NCBI RefSeq assembly: GCF_002741105.1
Contig: NZ_NIQU01000001.1
Coordinates: 868,001 to 932,000 of the forward strand
Source: Pseudomonas sediminis
GTDB taxonomy: Bacteria; Pseudomonadota; Gammaproteobacteria; Pseudomonadales; Pseudomonadaceae
Length of the DNA: 64,000 bases
Reading direction: 5' to 3'
Numbering within the stretch: position 1 is the stretch's first letter; every line of letters begins with the position of its first letter. Positions 8,978-20,087 of the stretch are shown here, in pieces. The notes beneath the pieces are model-generated. The model ran no database searches and was not told the DNA's origin. It saw only the letters and a program-made list of their open reading frames with translations. Both the position numbers and the translations under genes were made by a program.

Positions 8978-10084
8978 TCAGCACTCGCCATCGAGACTGG
9001 CGATCCAACGGTCGATCACCTCCAGCCCTTCGCGGTGGGAGGTTGAGCGCCCAAGCTCGGGCATCATGATGCTGGGATCGGTGCTGTGCAGGCGGAAGCT
9101 CAGCACCGATTTCTCCGGCGCACCGGGGTGGATGTCCACCAAGCGGTCGCCGGAGCCCTTGCCCGCAGCCACCGGCTGTTTACATAGCCCATAGGCGATG
9201 CCGAGCGGCGTAGCCGGATCGAGATACAAACCCGAGGTGCGACCCGGCCCTTCAGGGTTATGGCAGTGCGAGCAGTTGGCATCCAGATAACTGCGTGCCT
9301 GTTGTTCCAGGCTCTCGCCTTCGCGCGGCGCGCTCCACAGGGCATTGCGTGGCACGCTTGCCATGTCAGCCGGCATACCTTGCAGGAAGCCGATTTTCTG
9401 CCAGTGCTGCAACTGATTGGCCGCACCATCGGCGTAGGCGAAATCCTTGTTCAGATGGCGCGCCTTCGGCCCCAGCGGCTGTAAACCCTTGCCCACTTGC
9501 TCCTCGTGACAACCCGCGCACTGGTTGGCATCGGGCACCTGATAGTCGACCGACAGCACCTCGCCCGCTTCATCATGCAGTTGCAGATCGAAACTGGCGC
9601 CTGCCCATTCCAGGGTGGCCTCGCGCTGCGCCTCGTCCCAGACATAGGGTAATGCGACCCAGCCCTGCTCCTGGTGCAGCAGAATGCGCGTCTCGATCAG
9701 CCGCACCCGTTTCAGCACCACCGCCTCGGCGCTGTGCTGCTCGATACGCAGCAGTCGACCCTCGGCATCGACCGGGTAGTAGAAGGTTTTGCTCAGCACG
9801 CTGCCAACGGGGTAATCGAAACGTGTTTCGGCATAGCGAGCGTGGCTACCCTGGGGCATCCAGACAGTACGCAGCTTGTGCGCGTAGTCGGTGAACAGTG
9901 GCGTGTTCAGATCGTAGGGCTGCACACCTTCGACCGGCTGCAACTGGCCGTCACGCTGCTGCAGCACACCCCATGCGCTGAGCTTCTGCGGATAGTCCTC
10001 GCTGCTGGGCAGATAAAGAGGCGTGCGTGCCTGCTCACAGGCGCCGAGCAGTACAGCGGCAATCAACAGCCAGGTGTACTTCAT
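8978..10084 (-). CDS. Diheme c-type cytochrome lipoprotein (SO2930-like family)
   Basis: A 368-residue protein starting at ATG 10084 (an in-frame GTG lies 6 bp earlier). The N-terminus is a lipoprotein signal with LLGAC lipobox (Cys16). Two c-type haem motifs are visible: CAGCH (about 189-193) and CSHCH (about 271-275). This fits the conserved family named SO2930-type diheme cytochrome, function unknown, commonly encoded next to a parallel beta-helix protein, as here. It probably sits on the periplasmic face of a membrane in electron transfer. Its start lies just past the stop of the upstream beta-helix gene, so the two are translated from one transcript; the likely promoter is at 11362-11390. 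Confidence 0.8.
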   Translation of the reverse strand: MKYTWLLIAAVLLGACEQARTPLYLPSSEDYPQKLSAWGVLQQRDGQLQPVEGVQPYDLNTPLFTDYAHKLRTVWMPQGSHARYAETRFDYPVGSVLSKTFYYPVDAEGRLLRIEQHSAEAVVLKRVRLIETRILLHQEQGWVALPYVWDEAQREATLEWAGASFDLQLHDEAGEVLSVDYQVPDANQCAGCHEEQVGKGLQPLGPKARHLNKDFAYADGAANQLQHWQKIGFLQGMPADMASVPRNALWSAPREGESLEQQARSYLDANCSHCHNPEGPGRTSGLYLDPATPLGIAYGLCKQPVAAGKGSGDRLVDIHPGAPEKSVLSFRLHSTDPSIMMPELGRSTSHREGLEVIDRWIASLDGEC

Positions 10085-10086
10085 GC

Positions 10087-11328
10087 TCACTCACCAACCT
10101 CGGCCAGGGCTGCACGCAGTTGGACGGCAGGAAGACGAGGCAGCTCGCAGCGGTGCGGCTCGATATCAGTGCTGATGTTCTTGTAACCGCCTGGCCCATC
10201 GACATTGACGATACCCGCCTCGCCATTGTCGATGCAGATGGCCAGCTCCACCGGCAAGTTGCCGTCGACCAGTTTTTCAGGGTTCACGTAGCCATCCCAG
10301 AGGATGTCCGGCAGGCGCCCATTGAGCCCGAACTTGGCCAGCCTCAGGGCCTTGAGTTCGAAGTTGTCAGGGCTGTCACCGCCCGGGCCGAAACGATTGC
10401 CGTGGATATGAATGGCTTCCGGGTAGGGGTCGAAATCATCGGTCGTGGAAAGATCGGTATAACCGGTGCTGAAGTAACTGCTGACGATGACGTTGGCAGT
10501 GCGGTGGTCGCCAATATCGTTGTCGAAGATTTCCACCTTGTCATTGGAGTTGACCAGCACGCCAGAGCCCGCCGGCACACTGGCGACCGGCGTGCCCTTG
10601 TGGCCGAAGTTCTTGTGGTTGTTGCCCTCGACCTTGTTGCGGTAGACCCGTGTGGTATGACCTGGCTGCGGCAAATTGGGCATGTTGAACACCAGGATGC
10701 CGCCGGTATTGCCAGTGGCGACGTTGTCGTAAACGTCGGCACCGATGGTGTTCTCGATTTCGATACCCGCGACGTTGCGCTCGGCACGGCTGTTGCGCAC
10801 CACTACGTTGCGCGACTGGCCGACGTAGATGCCGGCGTCCGAAGCACCGATGACCACCACGCCGTCGATCAGCACGTTCTCGGTCTGCACCGGGTAGATG
10901 CCATAGGCACCATTCTCGGTAGCCGGGCCATTGGTCCACTCGGTACGTACGCGGCGGATGATGATGTTCTGACCGCCCACGACCTTGAGCGCATCACCCT
11001 TGGTGTCCTCCAGCGCCAGATCCTCGATAGTGAAGTCGGAGGCGTCCACCAGCAGCCCTTCGGCCCCCGACTTCTGCCCTTTGAAGTTGAGGATGGTCTG
11101 ATCCATGCCGGCGCCGCGCAACGTCACACCACTGACCTTGAGACTCAGGCTACGGTCAAGCTGCCAGGTGCCCGCAGGGATCTCGATCACCTCACCCGGC
11201 TTGGCCTTGATCAGCTGCGTCTGCAGTTGCTTCTGAAAGTCGAGACTGGCCACGGGCGGCGCTTCGCTCTCCCCGCATGCAGTCAGCAATAAGGACAGAG
11301 CAATGGCAGAGGGAGCAGCAAGGCGCAT
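10087..11328 (-). CDS. Parallel beta-helix repeat lipoprotein
   Basis: 413 residues. The N-terminus is a lipoprotein signal with LLTAC lipobox followed by GES. The body has the repeating pattern of a right-handed parallel beta-helix: successive strands with Asn/Val ladders such as NVVVRNSRAERN and VYDNVATGNTGG, with aromatic and Asn stacks. Beta-helix proteins of this kind often bind or cleave polysaccharide, but I see no catalytic motif I can name. It is paired with the diheme cytochrome gene directly downstream, a conserved gene pair of unknown function. The start is 18 bp from a set of palindromes covering the predicted promoter, so transcription is probably controlled by a DNA-binding repressor not encoded nearby in the window. 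Confidence 0.8.
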   Translation of the reverse strand: MRLAAPSAIALSLLLTACGESEAPPVASLDFQKQLQTQLIKAKPGEVIEIPAGTWQLDRSLSLKVSGVTLRGAGMDQTILNFKGQKSGAEGLLVDASDFTIEDLALEDTKGDALKVVGGQNIIIRRVRTEWTNGPATENGAYGIYPVQTENVLIDGVVVIGASDAGIYVGQSRNVVVRNSRAERNVAGIEIENTIGADVYDNVATGNTGGILVFNMPNLPQPGHTTRVYRNKVEGNNHKNFGHKGTPVASVPAGSGVLVNSNDKVEIFDNDIGDHRTANVIVSSYFSTGYTDLSTTDDFDPYPEAIHIHGNRFGPGGDSPDNFELKALRLAKFGLNGRLPDILWDGYVNPEKLVDGNLPVELAICIDNGEAGIVNVDGPGGYKNISTDIEPHRCELPRLPAVQLRAALAEVGE

Positions 11329-11345
11329 GGTAGGACTCCGATGTT

Positions 11346-11390
11346 GTTTTTATATTCTGGAACTATAGTACCAATATAAAAACAAACCAA
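11346..11390 (-). promoter_or_regulatory. Promoter overlapped by nested palindromes (operator) upstream of the beta-helix/cytochrome pair
   Basis: On the minus strand TTGGTT (11390-11385) is 17 bp from TATAGT (11367-11362), a plausible sigma70 promoter. Two palindromes cover it: 11-bp arms GTTTTTATATT (11346-11356) and AATATAAAAAC (11373-11383), and a central TGGAACTATAGTACCA (11358-11373), palindromic at all but one pair. A dimeric repressor bound here would cover the -10 and spacer. The regulator family is not identified. Confidence 0.55.
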
Positions 11391-11506
11391 GCCCGCCATG
11401 CATCACAAGCCGAGCCATGAAACCCGGCAAGACGCTTGCAGCCCTTACCGGGAAACAACAGACTACGTCGGCCATCTCTTCCCCCATAGCCCAAGGACAG
11501 GCCGCC

Positions 11507-12235
11507 ATGCACACCCTCGAACGCATCTATCCGCTGAAGATGGATGAGCGCCTGGCCGCCGACCAGGCCACTCTCGACCTGCACATGCAGCGCTATGAAT
11601 TCGCCAGCGACTCGCTGGCAGGCTCGCACGTGCTCGACATGGCGTGTGGCTGTGGTTACGGCAGTGCATTGTTGGCTGAACGGCATCCGGACAAGCAGAT
11701 CACCGGTATCGACATCGATCCCGAAGCCGTTGCCTACGCGCAGGCGAATTATCAACGCCCCAACCTGCGCTATCAGTGCGCCAACGCCGAAACCTTCGCC
11801 GACAGCGCAGGCTTCGACAGTATCGTCAGCCTGGAGACCATCGAGCACCTGCCAGACCCGGTGCGCCTGGTAGACAACCTCTCACGACTGCTGGCCCAAG
11901 GTGGTCGCATCATTGCCTCGGTGCCAACCACGCCAACACTCGACGGCAACCCGCATCACCTGCATGACTTCAGCCCAGCCAGCTTCGCCCGCCTGTTCCG
12001 CCGCCATGGCCTGCGCCCGCATGAGCGCTTCGAGCAGATCCAACGCTGGGAGTTCTCGGGGCTGTTCAAGAAGTCAGAGAAAAAAGAGACCCGCCAGCAC
12101 CGCTCGGAAGGCGTCGGCAATACTGTGCTGGCGTATTACCGCAGCCACCCGTTTTATCTGTTCAGGCGCTTGTGGTCGATCCTACGCTACGGCCCGAGCA
12201 ACCGTTACCTGACCTGCCGTTTCAGCACTGACTGA
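11507..12235 (+). CDS. Class I SAM-dependent methyltransferase
   Basis: 242 residues from ATG 11507, chosen because AAGGACAG (about 11491-11498) sits in front of it; the frame is open 90 bp further upstream. Motif I is VLDMACGCGYGS, followed by the acidic loop of motif II (GIDIDPEA) and a motif IV region SIVSLETIEHLPDP, so this is a UbiE/Methyltransf_11-type Rossmann methyltransferase binding S-adenosylmethionine. The C-terminal third is basic (FKKSEKKETRQHR) and ends in an Arg/Tyr-rich tail. The substrate cannot be told; some relatives act in polysaccharide or lipid modification. It is transcribed away from the beta-helix gene and followed by a REP palindrome and a terminator, so it appears to be a single-gene unit. 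Confidence 0.75.
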   Translation: MHTLERIYPLKMDERLAADQATLDLHMQRYEFASDSLAGSHVLDMACGCGYGSALLAERHPDKQITGIDIDPEAVAYAQANYQRPNLRYQCANAETFADSAGFDSIVSLETIEHLPDPVRLVDNLSRLLAQGGRIIASVPTTPTLDGNPHHLHDFSPASFARLFRRHGLRPHERFEQIQRWEFSGLFKKSEKKETRQHRSEGVGNTVLAYYRSHPFYLFRRLWSILRYGPSNRYLTCRFSTD

Positions 12236-12259
12236 GATGACCACACCTCACGCGACAGT

Positions 12260-12277
12260 GGTGGGCTGAAGCCCACC
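12260..12277. repeat. REP-like palindrome
   Basis: Perfect 8-bp stem GGTGGGCT/AGCCCACC with a 2-base centre, followed by CTACC. It lies 24 bp after the methyltransferase stop, in a convergent gap. One of several REP-type elements in this window. Confidence 0.6.
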
Positions 12278-12306
12278 CTACCAGATACCGGCCAGAGCCT
12301 CTGAAA

Positions 12307-12337
12307 CGAAAATGCCAGCATAATGCTGGCGTTTTCG
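12307..12337. terminator. Bidirectional intrinsic terminator between the methyltransferase and ygiQ
   Basis: A 14-bp perfect stem, CGAAAATGCCAGCA and its complement, around a 3-base loop TAA. A-rich on one side and T-rich on the other, it can end transcription of both convergent genes. Confidence 0.75.
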
Positions 12338-12354
12338 TGAGCGCTACCGATGAT

Positions 12355-14652
<2,298 letters not shown>

Positions 14653-14941
14653 ATTTTTTGATCAGCGGGCTATCACGAGGGGCGCGGATAATAGCACAAA
14701 AATTGACCAAACCAGACTAATACGCTGGGTTTAATAGCTCCTGCGCGCACCACGGCAAACGCTCAAACAGGCGCACAGATCACTCACCTGGCTACTGACT
14801 CTTGCCCAGCGCCGACCTCGGGAAAGAAAGGATAGAGAAATCAGTTATTTTCCTGCAGTAGCCTTACGCCATATTTGTTTTCGTCCGATAACAATCCTGT
14901 GCATATACTCAAGTACTCGGTCAGCCGACTCCAGGACATCT
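14653..14941. other. Divergent intergenic region between ygiQ and the cyclase gene
   Basis: 289 bp, visibly AT-richer than its neighbours. It contains the -10-like element of ygiQ (14688-14693) and, just before the cyclase start, an AGGA Shine-Dalgarno (about 14931-14934). No small gene, repeat or RNA structure could be supported. Confidence 0.5.
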
Positions 14942-16849
14942 ATGCCGCAGCGCTTCGCCTTTCTGCTCGCTCTTCTGCTGGGACTGTCGATCACGGGCCC
15001 GGCAGCGGCGTCGGTGGTACTCACCGACGCCAGCAGCGGCATGCCGCTCAATGCGCATATCGAGTTGCTGGAAGACGCCCAGGGCACCCTGACTATCGAC
15101 GACCTTGCCAGCCCTGAGCAGCAGTCGCGCTTTCAACCCGCTAACGGCCGAGCCAGTGTCGGCCAGAGCCTCAATCCCTGGTGGATCAAACTCACGCTGC
15201 AACGCGACATGCACGCTCCCGCCTACTGGGTACTGGAGGTGGGCTCAGTGACTCAGCTGGACCTGCAGCTCTATCTCCCTGACGGCCAGGGTGGCTGGCA
15301 GTTGCGTCAGTCCGGCGAGCGAGTCCCCTTCAGCGAAAACCGCGACCACCCGTACCGCCGCATGGTGTTCGACCTACCGACCCTGGGTGAGCAGCCAAAA
15401 ACCTTCTACTTGCGTGCCTTCGACCCGGCGGGCAACTCCTTCCCGCTGCGGGTCTGGCAACTCGAAGACCTCACGCAACTGGCCACCCGCGAGAATCTGG
15501 CGCTCGGGGCTATCTATGGCGTGGTTTTCGCGCTGTTGCTGTACAACCTGTTCATCCTCATCTCGCTGCGCGACAAGGCCTATTTCTGGTATGTGCTGAC
15601 CACTGCCTTCGCCCTGCTGTTCATCATGAGCATGACCGGCCATGGCGCACAGTACCTGTGGCCAAACCATGCGGTGCCGGCGTGGCTCGATCGCATCACC
15701 CTACCTTCGCTATGGGGCCTGTTCGCCAGCCGCTTCACCCAGACACTATTGCAAACGCGTATCTACGTGCGCTGGGCGCATCACCTGCTGAACATGGCTT
15801 GCGTGATCTACCTGATCGCCATCGCTCTGACCCTGTTCGACCAGCGCTATCTCGCTGCCTGGGCCATCGCCCTGCTGTCGCTGACCAGCATCCCCGCAGC
15901 TCTGGGCAGCGCCGTGATCCGCTGGCGCCAGGGTTTCTTCCCTGCGCAGCTGTATCTGTACGGCTACGGGTTGGTCCTGGGCAGTGTCGCCATTCTGCTG
16001 CTGCGTACCACCGGCGTGCTGCAGCCGGCCGAGTGGAATGCCTACGTGTTCCCTCTGGCAGTGGCTGCCGAATCCATCCTGTTCTCCTTCGCTCTGGCTT
16101 ACCGCATCCAGATCCTCAAGCAGGAGCGCGCCGTTGCCTTGCAACAGGCAGATCGCGAGAAAACCGCACGCTTGGCGCAACTGCAGGCCAGTGCCGATGA
16201 ACTGCAAGCTGCAGTGACCGCACGCACCGCCGAACTGGCCGCTACCAACGAACAACTACGTGAACGTGAGCGTGAACTGCAGCATGCCGCCTTCCATGAC
16301 TCGCTGACCGAACTGCCCAATCGACGCTACCTGGTCGAGCGCTGCGAGTCGGCCCTGGCTCATGCCGAACGGCACAATGAAAGCGTGGCATTGCTGTTGA
16401 TCGATCTGGACCATTTCAAGCCGATCAATGACCGTTTCGGTCACGCGGCCGGCGACTTGATGCTGCAGGTAGTCGCCATGCGACTGCGCGAGCACGTTCG
16501 TGCCGGTGATGCGGTTGCGCGCCTGGGCGGCGATGAGTTCGCCGCACTGATCTGCGGTAGCGATGCCGAAAACCAGGCTCGAGAGATCGCCGAGCGCTTG
16601 CTGGCCGAGCTATCCGAGCCCGTGCACTACGGCGCCGAGCGCCTGCGCGTAACCATCAGCATCGGCGTAGCGCTGTATCCGCGCCATGCGAAAAATTTCA
16701 CCGGACTGTACAAGGCGGCAGACATGGCCCTTTACCGGGTGAAGGAACTGGGCCGCTCCGGTTCACGCGTGCATGGCGACGATGGCGAACTGAGCGAACA
16801 GGCCTGCCTGGAGCTGGACGTACTTAAAGTCCCGAGCGGGCTGGCCTAG
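14942..16849 (+). CDS. nicD: 7TMR-DISM membrane-bound diguanylate cyclase (NicD-like)
   Basis: 635 residues. Order: signal peptide (1-24, cleaved near AAAS), extracytoplasmic 7TMR-DISMED2 sensory domain (about 30-180), seven-helix 7TM domain (about 185-395), coiled coil (about 395-447), GGDEF domain (about 448-615). The active-site GGDEF is intact (529-533) and an RxxD inhibitory site is present at 520-523, so it should make c-di-GMP with product inhibition. The position beside alr and ygiQ matches PA4929 of P. aeruginosa, NicD, which senses nutrient cues in biofilm dispersion; the symbol rests on synteny and architecture. It is followed by a strong 15-bp palindrome. Confidence 0.85.
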   Translation: MPQRFAFLLALLLGLSITGPAAASVVLTDASSGMPLNAHIELLEDAQGTLTIDDLASPEQQSRFQPANGRASVGQSLNPWWIKLTLQRDMHAPAYWVLEVGSVTQLDLQLYLPDGQGGWQLRQSGERVPFSENRDHPYRRMVFDLPTLGEQPKTFYLRAFDPAGNSFPLRVWQLEDLTQLATRENLALGAIYGVVFALLLYNLFILISLRDKAYFWYVLTTAFALLFIMSMTGHGAQYLWPNHAVPAWLDRITLPSLWGLFASRFTQTLLQTRIYVRWAHHLLNMACVIYLIAIALTLFDQRYLAAWAIALLSLTSIPAALGSAVIRWRQGFFPAQLYLYGYGLVLGSVAILLLRTTGVLQPAEWNAYVFPLAVAAESILFSFALAYRIQILKQERAVALQQADREKTARLAQLQASADELQAAVTARTAELAATNEQLRERERELQHAAFHDSLTELPNRRYLVERCESALAHAERHNESVALLLIDLDHFKPINDRFGHAAGDLMLQVVAMRLREHVRAGDAVARLGGDEFAALICGSDAENQAREIAERLLAELSEPVHYGAERLRVTISIGVALYPRHAKNFTGLYKAADMALYRVKELGRSGSRVHGDDGELSEQACLELDVLKVPSGLA

Positions 16850-16860
16850 GCCCCATGGGC

Positions 16861-16899
16861 GAGTGCAACCCGCCAGGCTACCGGTGGCGGGTTGCACTC
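16861..16899. repeat. REP-like palindrome, probable bidirectional terminator
   Basis: Perfect 15-bp arms GAGTGCAACCCGCCA (16861-16875) and complement (16885-16899) around a 9-base loop, followed by ACCCTAC. It lies between the convergent cyclase and alr genes. The ...CCCTAC end is shared with other REP elements in the window. Confidence 0.7.
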
Positions 16900-16917
16900 A
16901 CCCTACCTGAAATACTG

Positions 16918-17994
16918 CTAGCCGATATAGCGCCGCGGCACTCGAGCAGTGACCTTGCTCAGCAGCTCATAGCCAATGGTGCCGCACGCCGTGGCCACTT
17001 CATCCACCGGCAACTGGCTGCCCCACAGCTCCACCGGCGAGTCGACATCGGCCTCCGGCAGGTCCGTGATATCCACCGCCAACATGTCCATCGACACCCT
17101 GCCCGCCAGCTTGGCGCGCTGCCCCTCGATCAACACCGGTGTACCACTGGGAGCATGGCGTGGATAACCATCGGCATAACCGCAGCTGACCGTGGCAATA
17201 CGCGAAGGCCGCTCGGCCACCCAGGCTGCGCCATAACCAACGCTTTCACCGACTGCCACCTCACGCACGGCGATCACCCGCGCAGCCAGGGTCATGGCCG
17301 GTTTCAGCCCCAGTTCGCGCGCACTCAGTTCGGCGAACGGCGTGGCGCCGTAGAGCATGATGCCGGGGCGCAGCCAATCCATATGCGCAGCGGGAATGGT
17401 CAGCACGGCCGCCGAGTTGGCCAGGGAACGATGATTGAAATCCAGATCCAGCAGATCGAGAAAACGCTCGACCTGCAGTTCGGTGAGCGGGTGGCCGCGC
17501 TCATCGGCACAGGCGAAATGGCTGAGCAGGTTGAGCTCGGCAACCTGCTCGGCGTCTTCGAGCCGCGCATGCCACTGACGTAGACTGGCGGCATCGAAAC
17601 CGAGGCGGTGCATGCCAGAGTCGAGCTTGAGCCAGACGTTGAGCGGACGCACCAGCTCACTGGCAATCAGCGCTTCGGCCTGCGCCGCGCTCTGCAACAC
17701 CAGATCCAGCCCCAGTTGCGCAGCGATGGCATATTCACTGGCCTCGAAACAGCCCTCAAGCAGCAGGATGCGCGTCTCACCGTGCATGGCGCGCACCTCG
17801 GCCGCCTCCTCTAGACAGGCCACGGCGAAGCCATCGGCAATCTCGTGCAACGCCGTGACTACCTCACGCACGCCATGCCCATAGGCATTGGCCTTGACCA
17901 CGGCAAAGGCCTCGCGCCCGGGCGCACAACGCTTGGCCGCGGCGTAGTTATGAGCGATGGCAGAGAGGTCGACGATGGCGGCAAGCGGACGCAT
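16918..17994 (-). CDS. alr: Alanine racemase
   Basis: 358 residues from ATG 17994; the frame extends 33 bp further, but family members begin MRPLxAxxDL as here. It is a PLP fold-type III enzyme that interconverts L- and D-alanine for peptidoglycan. The PLP lysine lies in AVVKANAYGHG (Lys34), the second catalytic Tyr in SVGYGAAW, and the substrate-binding region in GRVSMDM. It is the last gene of the minus-strand series after dnaB, the same order as PA4931-PA4930, but a terminator lies between them at 18013-18050, so it probably has its own promoter. It could be labelled dadX by similarity alone; no dadA neighbour is present, which favours alr. Confidence 0.92.
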   Translation of the reverse strand: MRPLAAIVDLSAIAHNYAAAKRCAPGREAFAVVKANAYGHGVREVVTALHEIADGFAVACLEEAAEVRAMHGETRILLLEGCFEASEYAIAAQLGLDLVLQSAAQAEALIASELVRPLNVWLKLDSGMHRLGFDAASLRQWHARLEDAEQVAELNLLSHFACADERGHPLTELQVERFLDLLDLDFNHRSLANSAAVLTIPAAHMDWLRPGIMLYGATPFAELSARELGLKPAMTLAARVIAVREVAVGESVGYGAAWVAERPSRIATVSCGYADGYPRHAPSGTPVLIEGQRAKLAGRVSMDMLAVDITDLPEADVDSPVELWGSQLPVDEVATACGTIGYELLSKVTARVPRRYIG

Positions 17995-18012
17995 GACAGA
18001 AGGCCTGAACGA

Positions 18013-18050
18013 AAAACGGGCGCCCATCTTAACCGCTGGGCGCCCGTTTT
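18013..18050 (-). terminator. Intrinsic terminator after dnaB
   Basis: 14-bp stem AAAACGGGCGCCCA / TGGGCGCCCGTTTT around a 10-base loop. Read on the minus strand it ends in a T run, directly downstream of dnaB and upstream of alr. Confidence 0.8.
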
Positions 18051-18107
18051 AATTGATCTGTGCCGCTGCCGCGTTGCGCTGGAAACCGTGACGAGCGCAG
18101 CAACGAC

Positions 18108-19502
18108 CTATTCGTCCTCGAACTGGTAGCTACCCGGTGCCAGATTCTCGAAGCGCGAATATTTGCCGAGGAAGGCCAGGCGTGCCGTACCCAGTGGGCC
18201 GTTACGCTGCTTGCCGATGATGATCTCGGCCACGCCCTTGTACTCGGTTTCCGGGTGGTACACCTCATCGCGGTAGACGAACAGGATGATGTCGGCGTCC
18301 TGCTCGATCGCACCGGATTCGCGCAGGTCGGAGTTGATCGGGCGCTTGTTCGGGCGCTGCTCCAGGCCACGGTTGAGCTGCGACAGAGCAATGACCGGGC
18401 AGTTGAATTCCTTGGCCAGCCCTTTGAGCGAGCGCGATATCTCGGAAATCTCGTTGACCCGACTGTCGCCGCTGGAGCCAGGAATCTGCATCAGCTGCAG
18501 GTAGTCGACCATGATCAGGCCGATCTCGCCGTGCTCGCGAGCCAGGCGCCGCGTACGCGCACGCATCTCGCTCGGCGAGATACCGGCGGTATCATCGATG
18601 AACAGCTTGCGATCGTTGAGCAGGTTGACCGCACTGGTCAGGCGCGGCCAGTCATCGTCGTCGAGCTGACCGGCACGTACCTTGGTCTGGTCGATGCGCC
18701 CCAACGAGGCGAGCATACGAATGACGATGGACTCCGACGGCATCTCCAGCGAGTAGACGAGAATCGCCTTGTCGCTGCGCATCAGCGCGTTTTCCACCAG
18801 GTTCATGGCGAAGGTGGTCTTACCCATCGACGGACGGCCGGCGACGATGATCATGTCGGCCGGCTGCAGGCCGCTGGTGAGGTTGTCCAGATCGTCGAAA
18901 CCGGTCGACAGACCGGTGATCGCATCGCCGTTGTTGAACAGCGTGTCGATACGGTCGATGGCCTTGACCAGAATGTCGTTGATCCCCACCGGGCCGCCGG
19001 TCTTGGGGCGGTCTTCGGCAATCTGGAAGATCAAACGCTCGGCTTCGTCGAGAATCTCCTCGCCCGTGCGCCCCTCTGGGGCGTAGGCACTGTCGGCAAT
19101 GTCGTTGCTGATGCTGATCAGTTTGCGCAAGGTGGCGCGCTCACGAATGATCTGCGCATAGGCCTTGATGTTGGCCACCGACGGCGTGTTCTTCGCCAGT
19201 TCGGCGAGATAAGCCAGGCCACCGACTTGCGACAGCTGCCCTTCCTTGTCCAATTGCTCGGACAGAGTCACCACGTCGAAGGGTTCGTTACGCTCGGCCA
19301 GTTTGAAGATGGCGCGGAAGATCAACCGGTGGTCATGGCGATAGAAATCGACATCCGACACACCATCGAGCACGCGCTCCCAGGCGTTGTTGTCGAGCAT
19401 CAGGCCGCCGAGCACCGACTGTTCCGCCTCGATGGAGTGCGGAGGCACTTTCAGGGCGGCAGTCTGCAGGTCGTATTGCTCGGGAATGCTGATGTCGTTC
19501 AT
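18108..19502 (-). CDS. dnaB: Replicative DNA helicase DnaB
   Basis: 464 residues from ATG 19502 (MNDISIPEQ); an upstream in-frame extension is not used by the family. The N-terminal helical domain contains SIEAEQSVLGGLMLDN; the RecA-like C-terminal domain has Walker A AGRPSMGKTTFA and Walker B LIMVDYLQLM, with the usual LSQLNRGLEQR loop. It forms the hexameric helicase of the replication fork and binds DnaC/DnaA and primase. It follows rplI in the ribosomal protein series as in other pseudomonads, but a hairpin lies between them. No sign of an intein, which some dnaB genes carry. Confidence 0.96.
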   Translation of the reverse strand: MNDISIPEQYDLQTAALKVPPHSIEAEQSVLGGLMLDNNAWERVLDGVSDVDFYRHDHRLIFRAIFKLAERNEPFDVVTLSEQLDKEGQLSQVGGLAYLAELAKNTPSVANIKAYAQIIRERATLRKLISISNDIADSAYAPEGRTGEEILDEAERLIFQIAEDRPKTGGPVGINDILVKAIDRIDTLFNNGDAITGLSTGFDDLDNLTSGLQPADMIIVAGRPSMGKTTFAMNLVENALMRSDKAILVYSLEMPSESIVIRMLASLGRIDQTKVRAGQLDDDDWPRLTSAVNLLNDRKLFIDDTAGISPSEMRARTRRLAREHGEIGLIMVDYLQLMQIPGSSGDSRVNEISEISRSLKGLAKEFNCPVIALSQLNRGLEQRPNKRPINSDLRESGAIEQDADIILFVYRDEVYHPETEYKGVAEIIIGKQRNGPLGTARLAFLGKYSRFENLAPGSYQFEDE

Positions 19503-19538
19503 AGGCTCGGGAAGAAAATGCTGCGATAGAAAAACAAA

Positions 19539-19568
19539 GGGCACGGATCGCAGAGCGATACCGTGCCC
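19539..19568 (-). terminator. Intrinsic terminator after rplI
   Basis: Stem GGGCACGG-ATCGC / GCGAT-CCGTGCCC around AGA with one unpaired A; on the minus strand it is followed by TTTGTTTTT. It lies between rplI and dnaB, so dnaB may depend on read-through or its own promoter. Confidence 0.7.
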
Positions 19569-19619
19569 GATTGTCAGCAGACCTACGCTACAGCGCAAGC
19601 CCGCTTGGCGGCTACTTGA

Positions 19620-20066
19620 TTAAGCAGCGACCACAACCACCTTGACGGTGGCTTCGACGTCGGTGTGCAGGTGCACAGCTACGTCGTATTCGCCAACCTG
19701 GCGAATGGTGCCGTTCGGCAGACGAACTTCAGCCTTGGCCACTTCAACGCCGGAGGCGGTCAGGGCGTCAGCGATGTCGTGGGTGCCGATGGAACCGAAC
19801 AGCTTGCCTTCATCGCCAGCGGTGGCGGTGATGGTGACTTCCAGTTCAGCCAGCTGAGCAGCGCGAGATTCAGCGGAAGCTTTCTTCTCGGCAGCAGCTT
19901 TTTCCAGCTCGGCGCGACGTGCTTCGAAAGCAGCAACGTTGGCTTCGGTGGCAGCAGTGGCTTTGCCTTGCGGCAGCAGGAAGTTACGGCCGTAACCGGC
20001 TTTAACGTTCACTTTGTCGCCCAGGTTGCCCAGATTGGCGATTTTTTCCAGCAGGATGACTTCCAT
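19620..20066 (-). CDS. rplI: 50S ribosomal protein bL9
   Basis: 148 residues, the usual length. The N-terminal domain begins [19 protein letters not shown] and contains the [13 protein letters not shown] signature; a long charged connecting helix (about 43-75) leads to the C-terminal RNA-binding domain. It binds 23S rRNA domain V near L1. Shine-Dalgarno AAGAGGTAAG precedes the ATG. It is the last ribosomal gene of the rpsF-rpsR-(membrane protein)-rplI series, only 21 bp after the membrane protein gene. Confidence 0.97.
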   Translation of the reverse strand: MEVILLEKIANLGNLGDKVNVKAGYGRNFLLPQGKATAATEANVAAFEARRAELEKAAAEKKASAESRAAQLAELEVTITATAGDEGKLFGSIGTHDIADALTASGVEVAKAEVRLPNGTIRQVGEYDVAVHLHTDVEATVKVVVVAA

Positions 20067-20087
20067 TTGGGTCTTACCTCTTAACTT

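Noticed and set aside
18108..19502. Replication origin near dnaB
   Set aside because: No cluster of DnaA boxes seen; dnaB is in the ribosomal protein gene series as usual in pseudomonads.
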